A stretch of DNA of 64,000 nt from Streptomyces brevispora (lineage in GTDB: Bacteria; Actinomycetota; Actinomycetes; Streptomycetales; Streptomycetaceae), in the NCBI RefSeq assembly GCF_007829885.1, contig NZ_VIWW01000001.1:3348001-3412000 (forward strand). Reading direction: 5' to 3'. A program made the position numbers and the translations under genes. Of the stretch, positions 1 through 8,041 are shown in pieces. Numbering within the stretch: position 1 is the stretch's first letter; each line of letters opens with the position of its first letter. Below the pieces are notes generated by a model. The model had not been told where the DNA came from and searched no databases. It worked only from the letters and a program-made list of their open reading frames with translations.

Positions 1-127
1 TTCCGCGCGGCCGGGGAGCAGGTCGCGAGGCCGGTACCAGTCGCGTAGCTCCACCTCCCCGTACTCATCCGCCTGGGGCTTCGTGGCGTGCCGCCGCACC
101 GTTTCGGCGAAGTCGATGTCCAGGTAG
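1..127 (-). pseudogene. 3' part of a kinase-like (AAA/P-loop family) gene cut by an insertion sequence
   Basis: The minus strand is open from the insertion boundary to the window edge and begins in mid-protein with HYLDIDFAETVRRHATKPQ, followed by DWYRPRDLLPG. I recognise this style of sequence from Streptomyces AAA-family ATPases annotated as putative kinases, where ETVRRHATKPQ and a W-x-x-xDLLP segment lie in the second half. No start or P-loop is present, so the N-terminal part is lost or displaced by the IS5-type element that abuts it. The rest of the gene lies outside the window. Family assignment is from memory and moderate. Confidence 0.45.
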
Positions 128-990
128 TGAGCGTTTTCAGCACTGCCTCTTCAGGGTGAGGACGGCTTTGGCGATTGACGTCATGCGGTTGGGGCTGATC
201 CGTGATCTTCGGAAGATCCGCCAGGACTTGAGTCGTGAGATGCCGCGTTCGACGGGTGCTCGGGGCGTGGCCAGTGCCCGGTTGATCGTCTGCTGTGTTG
301 GGGTCAGCTGCCCGCCAGGTGGGCGTCTGCGCCCGGTGGTGACCCAGGGGCCGGCGCGGTCAGCCAGGATGGGAACGCCCTGACGTTCGCAGATCCGGAT
401 GATCCGGTGGGTGCGAGCGGCGCTCAGGTCGTGGCACCGGCCCGGCTGGACCGGCGAGATCCACAGCACCTGACCGATCGGCTCAGTCACGACCTGCACG
501 TTCACGCCGTGGCGGCGGTGCTTGTGCGAGTAGTCGGCCCGGCCGTTGCCGACCCGGTCGCACTCGGCGAGCGTCCCGTCGAGCAGGACGTACTCCGGTT
601 CGTGCTCGCGCAGGACCTTGAGCAGGCCGGGTGCGCGGGCGGCCAGGAGGTCGATCACCGCGGTGGTGTAGGCGTGGGCGGTGCCGACCGAGGTACCGAA
701 GCCAGCGGCTATCTGGGACAAAGTGTCGTGCTTACGCAGGTACACCAGGCCCACAAGCGCACGTTGGTGCGGCGGAAGCTTGCGGCGGCGGTCACCCTCG
801 CGGGTGACGACGAGCATGGTGACCCACTCGACCAGCGCATGAGGAAGGTCAAGTGCGGCAGGGTAGCCAACCAACAAGGCACCTGCGCTGACGAGTTGAG
901 ACTTCGAACATCTCCCTCAACGGCTCAGGTGCCTCGTGCGTTGCGCCCACGTCGGCGTCACCCCATCGGTGGCCACTCTGAAAACGCTCA
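128..990 (-). mobile_element. IS5-family insertion sequence, about 0.86 kb
   Basis: A perfect 13-bp inverted repeat (TGAGCGTTTTCAG at 128-140, its complement at 978-990) brackets a single transposase gene. No clear target-site duplication is visible. The transposase stop lies inside the left repeat. A caution on the right boundary: two other relics in the window (near 38962 and 39900) share sequence with this copy only up to the 12-mer CTCCCTCAACGG, which lies here at 912-923. The true outer end may therefore be near 923, with the 13-bp repeat belonging to something else. Confidence 0.6.
137..877 (-). CDS. IS5-family transposase (DDE_Tnp_4 type), probably impaired
   Basis: The product is 246 residues: an N-terminal helix-turn-helix region ([13 protein letters not shown], about 48-60) followed by a DDE endonuclease fold. 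The first acidic residue is in [10 protein letters not shown] (about 100), the second in ILADRA (about 170) and the glutamate in [13 protein letters not shown] (about 210). Compared with the second copy in this window (38.3-38.9 kb, [12 protein letters not shown]), this copy reads ADRAGPWV: four codons directly after the second catalytic aspartate are missing in frame. The rest is full length and ends in the family's usual TLKRQ tail. Loss of the conserved tyrosine-containing turn may inactivate the enzyme; that is inference. Confidence 0.85.
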   Translation of the reverse strand: MLVGYPAALDLPHALVEWVTMLVVTREGDRRRKLPPHQRALVGLVYLRKHDTLSQIAAGFGTSVGTAHAYTTAVIDLLAARAPGLLKVLREHEPEYVLLDGTLAECDRVGNGRADYSHKHRRHGVNVQVVTEPIGQVLWISPVQPGRCHDLSAARTHRIIRICERQGVPILADRAGPWVTTGRRRPPGGQLTPTQQTINRALATPRAPVERGISRLKSWRIFRRSRISPNRMTSIAKAVLTLKRQC

Positions 991-1511
991 ATCAAGTTAC
1001 CGCTTCCAGAGCTGAAGAATGGGGCCGCCTGACATCCAGCTCTTCCTCGCGCCGGTCGACCACGAACCAATGCAACGGAATTGATGGGGCATCGGGTAGC
1101 TCCGGCCCCCTAATGCAAATTGCTATAACCACTTTTATGTATGCGCCACTGGGGTGCTGCAATACACGGCTGGGCGCTCGACCGAATGGGTGACATCTCG
1201 TCGGAACCCTTGTGACCGCGACACTCGAATGGGTTAATCAAGGTATCCATTCAGATGGATTGACTCTCCGAGCGATGCGAGCAAGTCGCTGATCCAGCGC
1301 CGACCAGCGCTGGATGCGCGGTGTACTTCGATGGCCCTGCATATCAGGCAGGCGGCCGATACCGCCAAGTGCACGCCATTGCAGGGCCACCGAGATACCA
1401 CCTGGCCAGTGGGCACGAGACACAGTTCGCACCGATTGAGGTGTCCGCGAATCCGAACGCCCCATCACTGCTTGGCAATGTACCGCATTGCCTAGCGAGG
1501 AGGAATCTCTC
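991..1511. other. Intergenic region, no supported gene
   Basis: About 520 bases between the IS5 element and the first IPT/TIG gene. The stretch at 1110-1160 is visibly richer in A+T than its surroundings and could hold a promoter for the downstream gene, but I cannot place a convincing -35/-10 pair. On the minus strand 991-1075 encodes a short open stretch (HWFVVDRREEELDVRRP) that ends just inside the IS border; it may be a relic of the gene the IS entered, but I do not recognise it. Confidence 0.4.
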
Positions 1512-2255
1512 ATGCCAATCAGCCCGAACCAAGGGTCAAGTGGCGGCGGAACACTCGTCACCATCACCGGTACCGGCCTCAGCGGCACCACCGCGGTGCG
1601 CTTCGGCACCCGGTCCGCCACCGCCGTCACCAACGTCTCGCCCACCCAGGTCACCGCCGTCTCACCGTCGGGCAACGGATCGGTCGGCGTCACCGTGACC
1701 ACGCCGGGAGGAACGAGCAACCCCATCCCGTTCTTCTACGTCGGGGCGCCGTTCAAGCAGTCCCTGAGCCCGACTTCCGGGTCGACGGCGGGCGGTGGGA
1801 CCGTCACCATCAACGGCACAGGCCTGTCCACTGCCAGCAGTGTCGCCTTCGGTGCCAACACGGCGGTACCGACGGTCGTGTCGGACGGCCAGATCACGGT
1901 CTCCGCGCCGGCCGGCGCGGCGGGATCGGTGGGGGTCAGTGTCACCACGGCGGGCGGCACCAACAACGGGCTGTCGTACACCTACGTCGCCGTCCCGACG
2001 GTGACGACGTTGACCCCTGCTTCAGGACCGACGACGGGCGGCACGACCGTGACCGTGGCCGGTACCGGCCTCACCAGCACGAACGAGGTCACCTTCGACG
2101 GCAACCCCGCTCCCTTCACCGTGCTCTCCGACACTTCGGTGTCGGCCGTCACGCCCCCCGGAGCGGCCGGCGCCGTCGACGTCGTCGTGACCAATGACGC
2201 AGGCAGCGCGACCGCAGTGGGCGCGTACACCTACCTCGCAGGTCCCGGCATCTGA
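1512..2255 (+). CDS. IPT/TIG-repeat protein, three domains, no signal peptide
   Basis: The 247-residue product is made of three tandem IPT/TIG immunoglobulin-like domains of about 80 residues. Each opens with a P-x-x-G motif (SPNQGSSGGGTLVTITG, SPTSGSTAGGGTVTING, TPASGPTTGGTTVTVAG) and closes with VTTPGGTSN or a variant. The start at 1512 is preferred over one 24 bases upstream because AGGAGG (1498-1503) sits eight bases before it and it makes the protein begin exactly at the first domain. There is no signal peptide, membrane segment or catalytic motif, so export, if any, would need another route. The two other IPT/TIG genes of this window also lack signals. Function unknown. Confidence 0.85.
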   Translation: MPISPNQGSSGGGTLVTITGTGLSGTTAVRFGTRSATAVTNVSPTQVTAVSPSGNGSVGVTVTTPGGTSNPIPFFYVGAPFKQSLSPTSGSTAGGGTVTINGTGLSTASSVAFGANTAVPTVVSDGQITVSAPAGAAGSVGVSVTTAGGTNNGLSYTYVAVPTVTTLTPASGPTTGGTTVTVAGTGLTSTNEVTFDGNPAPFTVLSDTSVSAVTPPGAAGAVDVVVTNDAGSATAVGAYTYLAGPGI

Positions 2256-2269
2256 CCAACCCTCAGGAG

Positions 2270-2304
2270 GGTTTCGGTCGCCGCCGGTGGCGGCGGCCGA
2301 AACC
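2270..2304 (+). terminator. Hairpin terminator after the first IPT/TIG gene
   Basis: Sixteen-base arms (2270-2285 and 2289-2304) pair with one G-U exception around a three-base loop, 14 bases after the stop codon. No T-run follows, as is usual in this genus. Confidence 0.7.
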
Positions 2305-2360
2305 CCACCGAAGTGGAAACGCCCCGACCACAAAGGGTGCGTGCCCGCCCCCAGAAAAGC

Positions 2361-2390
2361 CCCGGTCCGGGAAGTTCCTCCCGGACCGGG
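2361..2390 (+). terminator. Second hairpin in tandem
   Basis: A perfect 12-base stem (CCCGGTCCGGGA at 2361-2372, complement at 2379-2390) with a six-base loop. It backs up the hairpin at 2270 and separates the two IPT/TIG genes transcriptionally. Confidence 0.6.
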
Positions 2391-2541
2391 CGCACGACTC
2401 GTCTGACCAATCGCCACGCTCCCACTCGGCCAGGAACGTTCCTTTCGCCCGGCTGGAGTCTGCGTGACGGGTGGTGGCGGGTGGACCCGGCCCATCATCT
2501 GCCGCCCTCCTCCGGGCGGAGCCACACCCTACGGAGACACC

Positions 2542-3594
2542 GTGGAAAACAGTGAGTGTGCGGCGCGAGCGGTACGGCCCAGCGTGGTCGCTGCCGCCCC
2601 TCTCCTCAGCTCAGTCGTACCCAACACCGGCCCTGCGGCGGGCAGCAGCACGGTCACGTTGAACGGCAACAGCTTCACCGGAGCGACCGCGGTCATCTTC
2701 GGCACCGCCCCAGCTCTCACCTACTCGGTCGACAACTCCACGAAGATCACCGCAGTGACACCGCCCGGGACCGGCGCCGTCCCGGTCACCGTGAAAACCC
2801 CCGGGGGGACGAGTAATTCGGTCACCTACACCTACGCGGCCGCACCGGCCCTCACCGCTGTCTCTCCCAACCAGGGTCCGGCCTCGGGTGGCACCACCGT
2901 TACGCTCACCGGCGCCGGCCTGACCGGAGCCACCGCGGTCACCTTCGGCAGCAACCCCGCGACCACCTACACGGTCAACTCCGCCACCCAGATCACCGCC
3001 GTCACACCCGCGGGAACAGGAGCGGTACCCGTCACCGTCACCACCCTCGGCGGCACCACCGGGCCCGTCTACTTCTTCTACCTGACCGCACCGGCCCTCA
3101 CCGCTGTCTCTCCCAACCAGGGTCCGGCCTCGGGTGGCGCCACCGTCACGCTCACCGGCGCCGGCCTGACCGGAGCCACCGCGGTCACCTTCGGCAGCAA
3201 CCCCGCGACCACCTACACGGTCAACTCCGCCACCCAGATCACCGCCGTCACACCCGCGGGAACAGGAGCGGTACCCGTCACCGTCACCACCCTCGGCGGC
3301 ACCAGCAACACCGTGGTCTACACCTACGTGCCCGCACCGGTCCTCACCGCGCTGACCCCCACCCAGGGACCCACGGACTCAGGAGCCGGCATCACCCTCA
3401 CCGGTACCGCTCTGACCACCACCAGCACAGTCTCCTTCGGCGCCACACCAGCCGCCTTCACCGTGCTGTCCGACGTCACCGTCGTCGCGCAGGCACCGGC
3501 CGGACCGGTGGGGACCGTCTCTGTCAACGTCACCACTGCCGGTGGCGTCAGCAACTCCCGCACCTACACGCGCCTATCACCCCCAGGAATCTAG
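2542..3594 (+). CDS. IPT/TIG-repeat protein, four domains, two nearly identical
   Basis: Starting at the GTG at 2542 (GGAG a few bases upstream at 2533-2536), the protein has 350 residues: a short Ala-rich lead (about 1-20) followed by four IPT/TIG domains. Domains two and three are almost the same protein (each starts LTAVSPNQGPASGG and ends VPVTVTTLGGT) because their DNA is duplicated (see repeat at 2842-3304). The fourth is divergent and ends RTYTRLSPPGI, resembling the AGPGI tail of the previous gene. No cleavable signal is evident, although the Val/Ala-rich N terminus could mislead a predictor. Surface or structural role is plausible but unproven. Confidence 0.8.
   Translation: MENSECAARAVRPSVVAAAPLLSSVVPNTGPAAGSSTVTLNGNSFTGATAVIFGTAPALTYSVDNSTKITAVTPPGTGAVPVTVKTPGGTSNSVTYTYAAAPALTAVSPNQGPASGGTTVTLTGAGLTGATAVTFGSNPATTYTVNSATQITAVTPAGTGAVPVTVTTLGGTTGPVYFFYLTAPALTAVSPNQGPASGGATVTLTGAGLTGATAVTFGSNPATTYTVNSATQITAVTPAGTGAVPVTVTTLGGTSNTVVYTYVPAPVLTALTPTQGPTDSGAGITLTGTALTTTSTVSFGATPAAFTVLSDVTVVAQAPAGPVGTVSVNVTTAGGVSNSRTYTRLSPPGI
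2842..3304 (+). repeat. Tandem duplication of a 217-bp IPT/TIG domain segment
   Basis: Bases 2842-3058 and 3088-3304 are the same apart from two substitutions, at a spacing of 246 bp, so one full domain plus linker is repeated. Third-position identity this high points to recent unequal crossing-over or gene conversion, not to old domain divergence. Confidence 0.9.
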
Positions 3595-3763
3595 GCGAAC
3601 CCATACATATCGGGAGGCGGGACCGGCGCATCGGGGGGAATCTTCTTGGCGCATTCAACCGATAGACCGGATGTGTCACGTAACAGCCCTATTCGCAATC
3701 TAATGTGACGCTCTCGGGGCAGCGTGTACGCCTCGGCAAGTGACCGATCAAGGAGTCGAATCA

Positions 3764-4261
3764 ATGACACGTTGGCAAGATCGGGCAGCGGCTTGGAAGC
3801 TGGCGCCCATCGCTGCTTTGGCCACCGTATTGGCCTTTGCCGCACCGGCAGCAGCGGCAGATCAGTCAACAACTGTGGCCCAGGCGTCACCTTCAGCCGT
3901 GACAATCGGTCAACCGGTGAATTTGACGGCAACCGTGAGCTGCCCGGGCGATCCCAGCGGCGGCCTCGGTATGACGTTCTTCGACGGCGGAGACCTTCTG
4001 GACACCGTGCCCGTATCCGCCGACGGGACCGCCGCCTACACGGCCCATCCGACCACCGTCGGCACCCACACGATCACCGCCGCTTACAACGGCAACGACA
4101 ACTGCGGTGCTTCGCATGACGAAACAACGGTTGTGGTGTCAGCAGCGCCAGTACCCCCGACGACGCCGTCGACCGGGCCCTGCCTCCTCGCTTGTGGCGG
4201 CCTGATCAGCTACAACATCGGCGACATCCACAACGAGGTCAATATCTACCGCGGGAGCTAG
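3764..4261 (+). CDS. Secreted protein with one bacterial Ig-like domain
   Basis: The 165-residue product starts at 3764, five to ten bases after AAGGAG; an upstream ATG at 3740 has no ribosome site. Residues 1-33 form a classic Sec signal (charged MTRWQDRAAAWK, hydrophobic PIAALATVLAFA, cleavage after APAAAA). The mature part is one Ig-like domain (about 35-125: VTIGQPVNLTATV to TTVVVSA) of the Ig3-type seen in surface proteins, with one Cys pair candidate (VSCPGD and DNCGAS). A Pro/Thr linker and a conserved-looking tail with two Cys (GPCLLACGG) and YNIGDIHNEVNIY follow. It sits downstream of the two IPT/TIG genes and may share their role. Confidence 0.75.
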   Translation: MTRWQDRAAAWKLAPIAALATVLAFAAPAAAADQSTTVAQASPSAVTIGQPVNLTATVSCPGDPSGGLGMTFFDGGDLLDTVPVSADGTAAYTAHPTTVGTHTITAAYNGNDNCGASHDETTVVVSAAPVPPTTPSTGPCLLACGGLISYNIGDIHNEVNIYRGS

Positions 4262-4596
4262 CCTCCGCGGTTCACTGGGGCGCCGGCGATGGTTTCGGCC
4301 TGACGTTCGGAAAATGCGGCGCTTCCCGATTCGTCGGGCAGGACAGCAAGACGGGCAACGGCGTTCGCCGTTCATGGCACCAGAGCCATGGGGCGGCGAT
4401 TCGCAGATGGGGCGACGACCGCCGCAGGCGATGAGATTCGAGGTCGGCAGCGGTCGTCAGCTCCAGCGTGCGGTATCAAAGGCGGATTCGCGGGAGAAAA
4501 GGGTCCGAAACCAGTGGTCCTGCCGCAGCGGATGCGGTCACTAGTGCTCTGACCGCAAAGGTTCACCGGTTTGGGTATCTCCGGCCCTGCACCCGC

Positions 4597-4905
4597 TCAG
4601 GAGGCGGTCGTTGTTGCCCAGGTTCGGAACAGGGTGAGGGCCTCGGTGAGGTTTCCGGGACCGCACGCGGCGTGGAAGGTCTTCTCAGCTATCCAGGTGC
4701 GGACCCAGTCCTGCGTGCCGCGGTTGACCTCCTGGAGGTTGTAGTCGCGTCCTTCCAGGTCCGTCTCCGTCAAATCGATCTCGATGGTCCAGCCGGGATT
4801 GTCGAGCGTGGCAATCTTCACGCCCCACTCGTGCTCCCAGTCGCCGTCGCACTGCTGCGTGTACCAGTTCTGCAGCCAGTCGAGAAGGGACTCCGAATCG
4901 CTCAT
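4597..4905 (-). CDS. Imm53-family immunity protein
   Basis: The 102-residue acidic protein has the family's signature order: LLDWLQNWYTQQCDGDWEH near the N terminus, then VKIATLDNPGWTIEIDL (about 30-46), then a helical half rich in Trp (WVRTWIAEK). Imm53 proteins are predicted antidotes in polymorphic toxin loci. No toxin gene lies next to it. It is transcribed divergently from the IS630 transposase with 69 bases between starts, and lies inside the inverted repeats of that element, 53 bases from the left end. It could shield the host from a kin toxin, or stabilise the element; both are inference. Confidence 0.85.
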   Translation of the reverse strand: MSDSESLLDWLQNWYTQQCDGDWEHEWGVKIATLDNPGWTIEIDLTETDLEGRDYNLQEVNRGTQDWVRTWIAEKTFHAACGPGNLTEALTLFRTWATTTAS

Positions 4906-4974
4906 GGCAGGAGATGCTAGGCGAGTCGCGCGCCGGGTTCGGGCGGGACTGGTCCGTCCTGCAGGGGAGAAGCG

Positions 4975-6096
4975 ATGGCGGAACCGGTGCGAGTACGCAG
5001 ACTGACCGACCAGGAGGGGCAACGACTGCAGCAGATCGTGCGCCGGGGCAGCACCAGCTCGGTGCGCTACCGCCGCGCGATGATGCTGCTGGCGTCGGCC
5101 GGCGGGAACCGGGTGCCGGTCATCGCCCAGCTCGTGGCCGCTGACGAGGACACCGTGCGTGATCTCATCCACCGCTTCAACGAGATCGGCCTGGCCTGCC
5201 TGGACCCTCAGTGGGCGGGAGGCCGTCCCCGCCTACTCAACGCTGACGACGAGGACTTCGTCATCGCGATGGCCACCACCCGCCCGGTCAAACTAGGCCA
5301 GCCCTTCACCCGCTGGTCGATCCGCAAACTTGCCGCCTACTTGCGCAGAGTCCCCGACCGCGTGATCCGCATCGGCCGCGAGGCCCTGCGCATACTCCTG
5401 TCGCGACGCGGCGTTACTTTCCAACGCACCAAGACCTGGAAGGAGTCCACCGACCCGCAACGAGACGTCAAACTGGACCGCATCGAGCACGTTCTGGAGC
5501 ACTTACCAGACCGTGTTTTCGCGTTCGACGAGTTCGGGCCGCTCGGCATCCGCCCCACCGCAGGATCCTGCTGGGCGCCACGAAACCGACCCCAGCAGAT
5601 CCCGGCCACCTACCACCGCACCCACGGCGTCACCTACTTCCACGGCTGCTACTCCATCGGTGACGACGTCCTGTGGGGCGTCAATCGCCGCCACAAGGGC
5701 GCCGCGCAGTCCCTGGCCGCGCTGAAGTCGATCCGCGCTGCCCGGCCCGATGGCGCCCCCATCTACGTAATCATGGACAACCTGTCCGCCCACAAAGGCG
5801 CCAAGATCCGGGCCTGGGCGAAGAAAAACCGTGTTGAGCTGTGTTTCACCCCGACCAACGCCTCCTGGGCGAATCCGATCGAGGCCCACTTCGGGCCCCT
5901 ACGACAGTTCACCCTGGCCAACTCCCACCACCCGAACCACACGGTTCAGACGCGCGCACTGCAGGCATATCTACGCTGGCGCAACACCAACACCCGCCAC
6001 CCCGACGTCCTCACAGCCCAGCGACGAGAACGCGCCCGAATACGCAGCGAGAAGGGCATGCGCTGGGGAGGACGCCCCCTCGCCGTCGCAGCATGA
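4975..6096 (+). CDS. IS630-family transposase
   Basis: The 373-residue protein has an N-terminal winged-helix pair (about 5-140, with RRAMMLLASAGGNRVPVIAQ and the WSIRKLAAYLRR segment) and a C-terminal DDE_3 domain. Catalytic acidic residues are visible in VFAFDEFGPLG (about 180), YVIMDNLSAHKG (about 260-271) and ANPIEAHFGPL (about 297). Length is normal for the family. The start at 4975 follows GGGGAGAAGCG. The gene appears intact, so the element may still be active. Confidence 0.9.
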   Translation: MAEPVRVRRLTDQEGQRLQQIVRRGSTSSVRYRRAMMLLASAGGNRVPVIAQLVAADEDTVRDLIHRFNEIGLACLDPQWAGGRPRLLNADDEDFVIAMATTRPVKLGQPFTRWSIRKLAAYLRRVPDRVIRIGREALRILLSRRGVTFQRTKTWKESTDPQRDVKLDRIEHVLEHLPDRVFAFDEFGPLGIRPTAGSCWAPRNRPQQIPATYHRTHGVTYFHGCYSIGDDVLWGVNRRHKGAAQSLAALKSIRAARPDGAPIYVIMDNLSAHKGAKIRAWAKKNRVELCFTPTNASWANPIEAHFGPLRQFTLANSHHPNHTVQTRALQAYLRWRNTNTRHPDVLTAQRRERARIRSEKGMRWGGRPLAVAA

Positions 6097-6306
6097 CCTG
6101 CAAACCCGGTGAACCTATGCGGTCACAGCACTAGCCTCGATCGTTCATGAGTCCTTGTAGGTGTGCTGACGGGGACTCTGTGTTTGCGGGGTGCGGTCTT
6201 TTTGGGGCTGGGGCAGGTCAAGGGCCCGGCCGTCGCGTCGGGTGGGCGCCGGGTTCCACTTTCCCGGTCTGGTGGTGCGGTTTGTCGGGGCGGTCGGTGT
6301 GGCTGG

Positions 6307-7170
6307 TCAGCCGGGGTTCGGCAAGGCGTTGAGCTGGTCGATTGCCCGGGTGATCTCGTGGGTCCAGGGCCATCGGGCCGTGAAGCGGAGCCATTGGCGG
6401 CGGCCGGTGGTGGCGAGCTGTGCGGCGGTGGAGAACAGTCGCAGGCGGAGCTTCTTGGGTTCCCAGCGGCGGGTTTGGCCGGTCAGGGCGAGCATGGGCA
6501 TCCAGGCGAGGAGGTCGAGAGCGAGGGAGACGATCTCCAGCCAGATCCGGTTCTGGGCGGTGTCGTGCAGGGGCAGGTTGCGCAGGCCGGTGTCGCGGGC
6601 GTTTCGGATGCGGTCCTCGCAGCGGGCCCGGCGGCGGTGACGCAGTTCGGGGTCGGCGAGCTGGCCGCCCTTGGTGTTGGTCGCGAAGCAGGTCAGCCGC
6701 AGTCCGTCGAGGTCGGTGAAGCGCAACTGGGCGCCGGGGTGCGAGCGTTCCTTGCGCACGATCAGCCGCATCCCCTTCGGCCAGGTGCTGAGGTCGGGCA
6801 TGTCGGTGATCTCCGCGACCCAGGCGCCCACCCGCTCGGTGCCGTCGGCGTCGTAGGCCGGTGTCCATGCCTTCTTCGGGATCTTCAGGACGGCCTGGTG
6901 GATGGTGTCGGTGATGGTCATTCCGACGGAATACGACAGCCACCGGCCTGGTCGGGTGAGCCAGTCGAGGAAGGCGTGGGTGCCGCCGGTGGAGTCGGTG
7001 CGGATCAGTGTCTGTCGTCCTCGCCGCAGGTGTGTGGGGAGTTGGGCCAGAGCGAGCCGGGTGGTGGTGATGTGATCGTCGGTGGTGTTGGAGCCCGTGT
7101 TGCCGGGCCGCAGCAGCGCGGCCACCGGTCCCCCGGATCCGGCCTGGCCGTGGTCGACGAACGCGACGAC
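6307..7170 (-). pseudogene. IS1380-family transposase lacking its N-terminal part
   Basis: Minus-strand translation gives about 285 residues typical of the central and C-terminal part of IS1380 transposases: AFVDHGQAGSGGPVAALLRPGN, TLIRTDSTGGTHAFLDWL, GMTITDTIHQAVLKIPKKAW, LRFTDLDGLRLTCFATNT and RRWEPKKLRLRLF. A full-length family member carries roughly 170 more residues upstream, with the first catalytic aspartate; here the frame enters in mid-domain after an unrelated sequence near 7170. The stretch 6135-6306 downstream is probably the element's 3' untranslated end; no gene is visible there. Confidence 0.85.
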
Positions 7171-7304
7171 TGTCGTGACGGTTGGTGGTACCTCGTCAAC
7201 ACGCCCCGCCGCGGATCACGGCACACAAGCCTTGCATGTGCCAACGCGCCGGTGGACCTGACGGTGCTGGCCGACTGCCGCCACGGAGACGGCGCGCTCC
7301 CTGC

Positions 7305-7583
7305 TCACCAGGGGCGGGTGATGATGTTGGTGTCCAGGGTTACCGAGCCGCCGACGACTCCGGTACCTCCGGGCGTGGTCACGGAAACGGGCACGGGGCC
7401 TTGGCCGGAGGGCGTGATGGTGGCGGTGGTGCTGTCGCTGAGCACCATGAAGCTGGTGGCCTGGCGGGAGCCATAGCAGACACCGTTGGTACCGGTGAAG
7501 TGGCTGCCGGTGAGGGTGACCGCGTCATCGCCGCCGGTGGATCCCTGGTTCGGTGAGACCGGCATGGGGACCCCTGAATCCAT
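7305..7583 (-). CDS. Short IPT/TIG-domain protein, probably truncated
   Basis: Starting at 7583 (or six codons later at 7565, where CAGGGG precedes the ATG) the frame encodes 86-92 residues: one complete IPT/TIG domain (MPVSPNQGSTGGDDAVTLTG to PVSVTTPGGTG) and a short unrelated tail ending NIITRPW. It begins exactly like the gene at 1512, which continues into two further domains, so this is most likely a gene whose 3' part was removed when the IS1380 relic arrived. It faces the other two IPT/TIG genes. Confidence 0.6.
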   Translation of the reverse strand: MDSGVPMPVSPNQGSTGGDDAVTLTGSHFTGTNGVCYGSRQATSFMVLSDSTTATITPSGQGPVPVSVTTPGGTGVVGGSVTLDTNIITRPW

Positions 7584-7717
7584 CGGGTCGACTGACGGAG
7601 CGTTTCGGTTCAGCCGGTCTCGTCGACCACCGCAACTGTTCGTTACGGGAAGTAGCCCACCGACGAGAAACTGTGGCAAGGGCCAGGACGCTGTTTCACC
7701 CGGAGGGGTGAGCACCA

Positions 7718-7825
7718 CGGCCTGACGGCCGCCCGCACTCACCGGATCATGCGGATCTGCGAACGCCAAGACGTCCCCCTTCTTTGCCGACCGCGCCTAC
7801 CAAGGCGTCGGCCCCTGGGGTCCAC
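7718..7825 (+). pseudogene. IS5-family transposase fragment
   Basis: The plus strand reads [19 protein letters not shown] and then, after a frameshift, ADRAYQGVGPWG, matching the second-aspartate region of the transposases at 137 and 38.3 kb but in the opposite orientation. Only about 35 codons remain. Its tail retains the Tyr-containing turn missing from the first copy. Confidence 0.7.
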
Positions 7826-7863
7826 CGCGGCGGCCGTACCGCACGGCTTGCCGCGGTGGACCC
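7818..7863. terminator. Strong hairpin at the boundary between IS relics and core genes
   Basis: A perfect 14-base stem (GGGTCCACCGCGGC at 7818-7831, complement at 7850-7863) with an 18-base loop. It overlaps the last codons of the IS5 relic. It could be a terminator that insulates the next operon or an end-structure of a lost element. Confidence 0.45.
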
Positions 7864-8041
7864 GAGGGCGCACGGCACGTAGGGCGCGGTGCCCCGGTCC
7901 TTCGTTCGGGTGATCCGGGAGTGATGGGGCTTCGTTGGGAGGCCAGGGGGAGCGGGGGACTGCCCGCTCCCCGCCGCCGGGCTCTCGGCGTGTCGCGGTT
8001 GCCGGGTTTGGCACAGTGCCGCTCCACGATCAAGGAGCGGG

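Larger units (their letters stand above)
4544..6131 (+). mobile_element. IS630-family element with an immunity-gene passenger, 1.59 kb
   Basis: The left end (GTGCTCTGACCGCAAAGG at 4544) is matched in inverted orientation at the right end (complement of bases up to 6131, GTGCTGTGACCGCATAGG), an imperfect repeat of about 26 bp continuing through GTTCACCGG. Both ends are flanked by TA (4542-4543 and 6132-6133), the expected target duplication for IS630/Tc1-type elements. Inside are the transposase (plus strand) and, between it and the left repeat, an Imm53 gene on the other strand. The element is 0.4 kb longer than a simple IS630, the excess being the passenger. Confidence 0.85.

Noticed and set aside
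6163..7476. Plus-strand frame of 437 codons opposite the IS1380 relic
   Set aside because: The minus strand carries unmistakable transposase motifs; the plus frame is its shadow.
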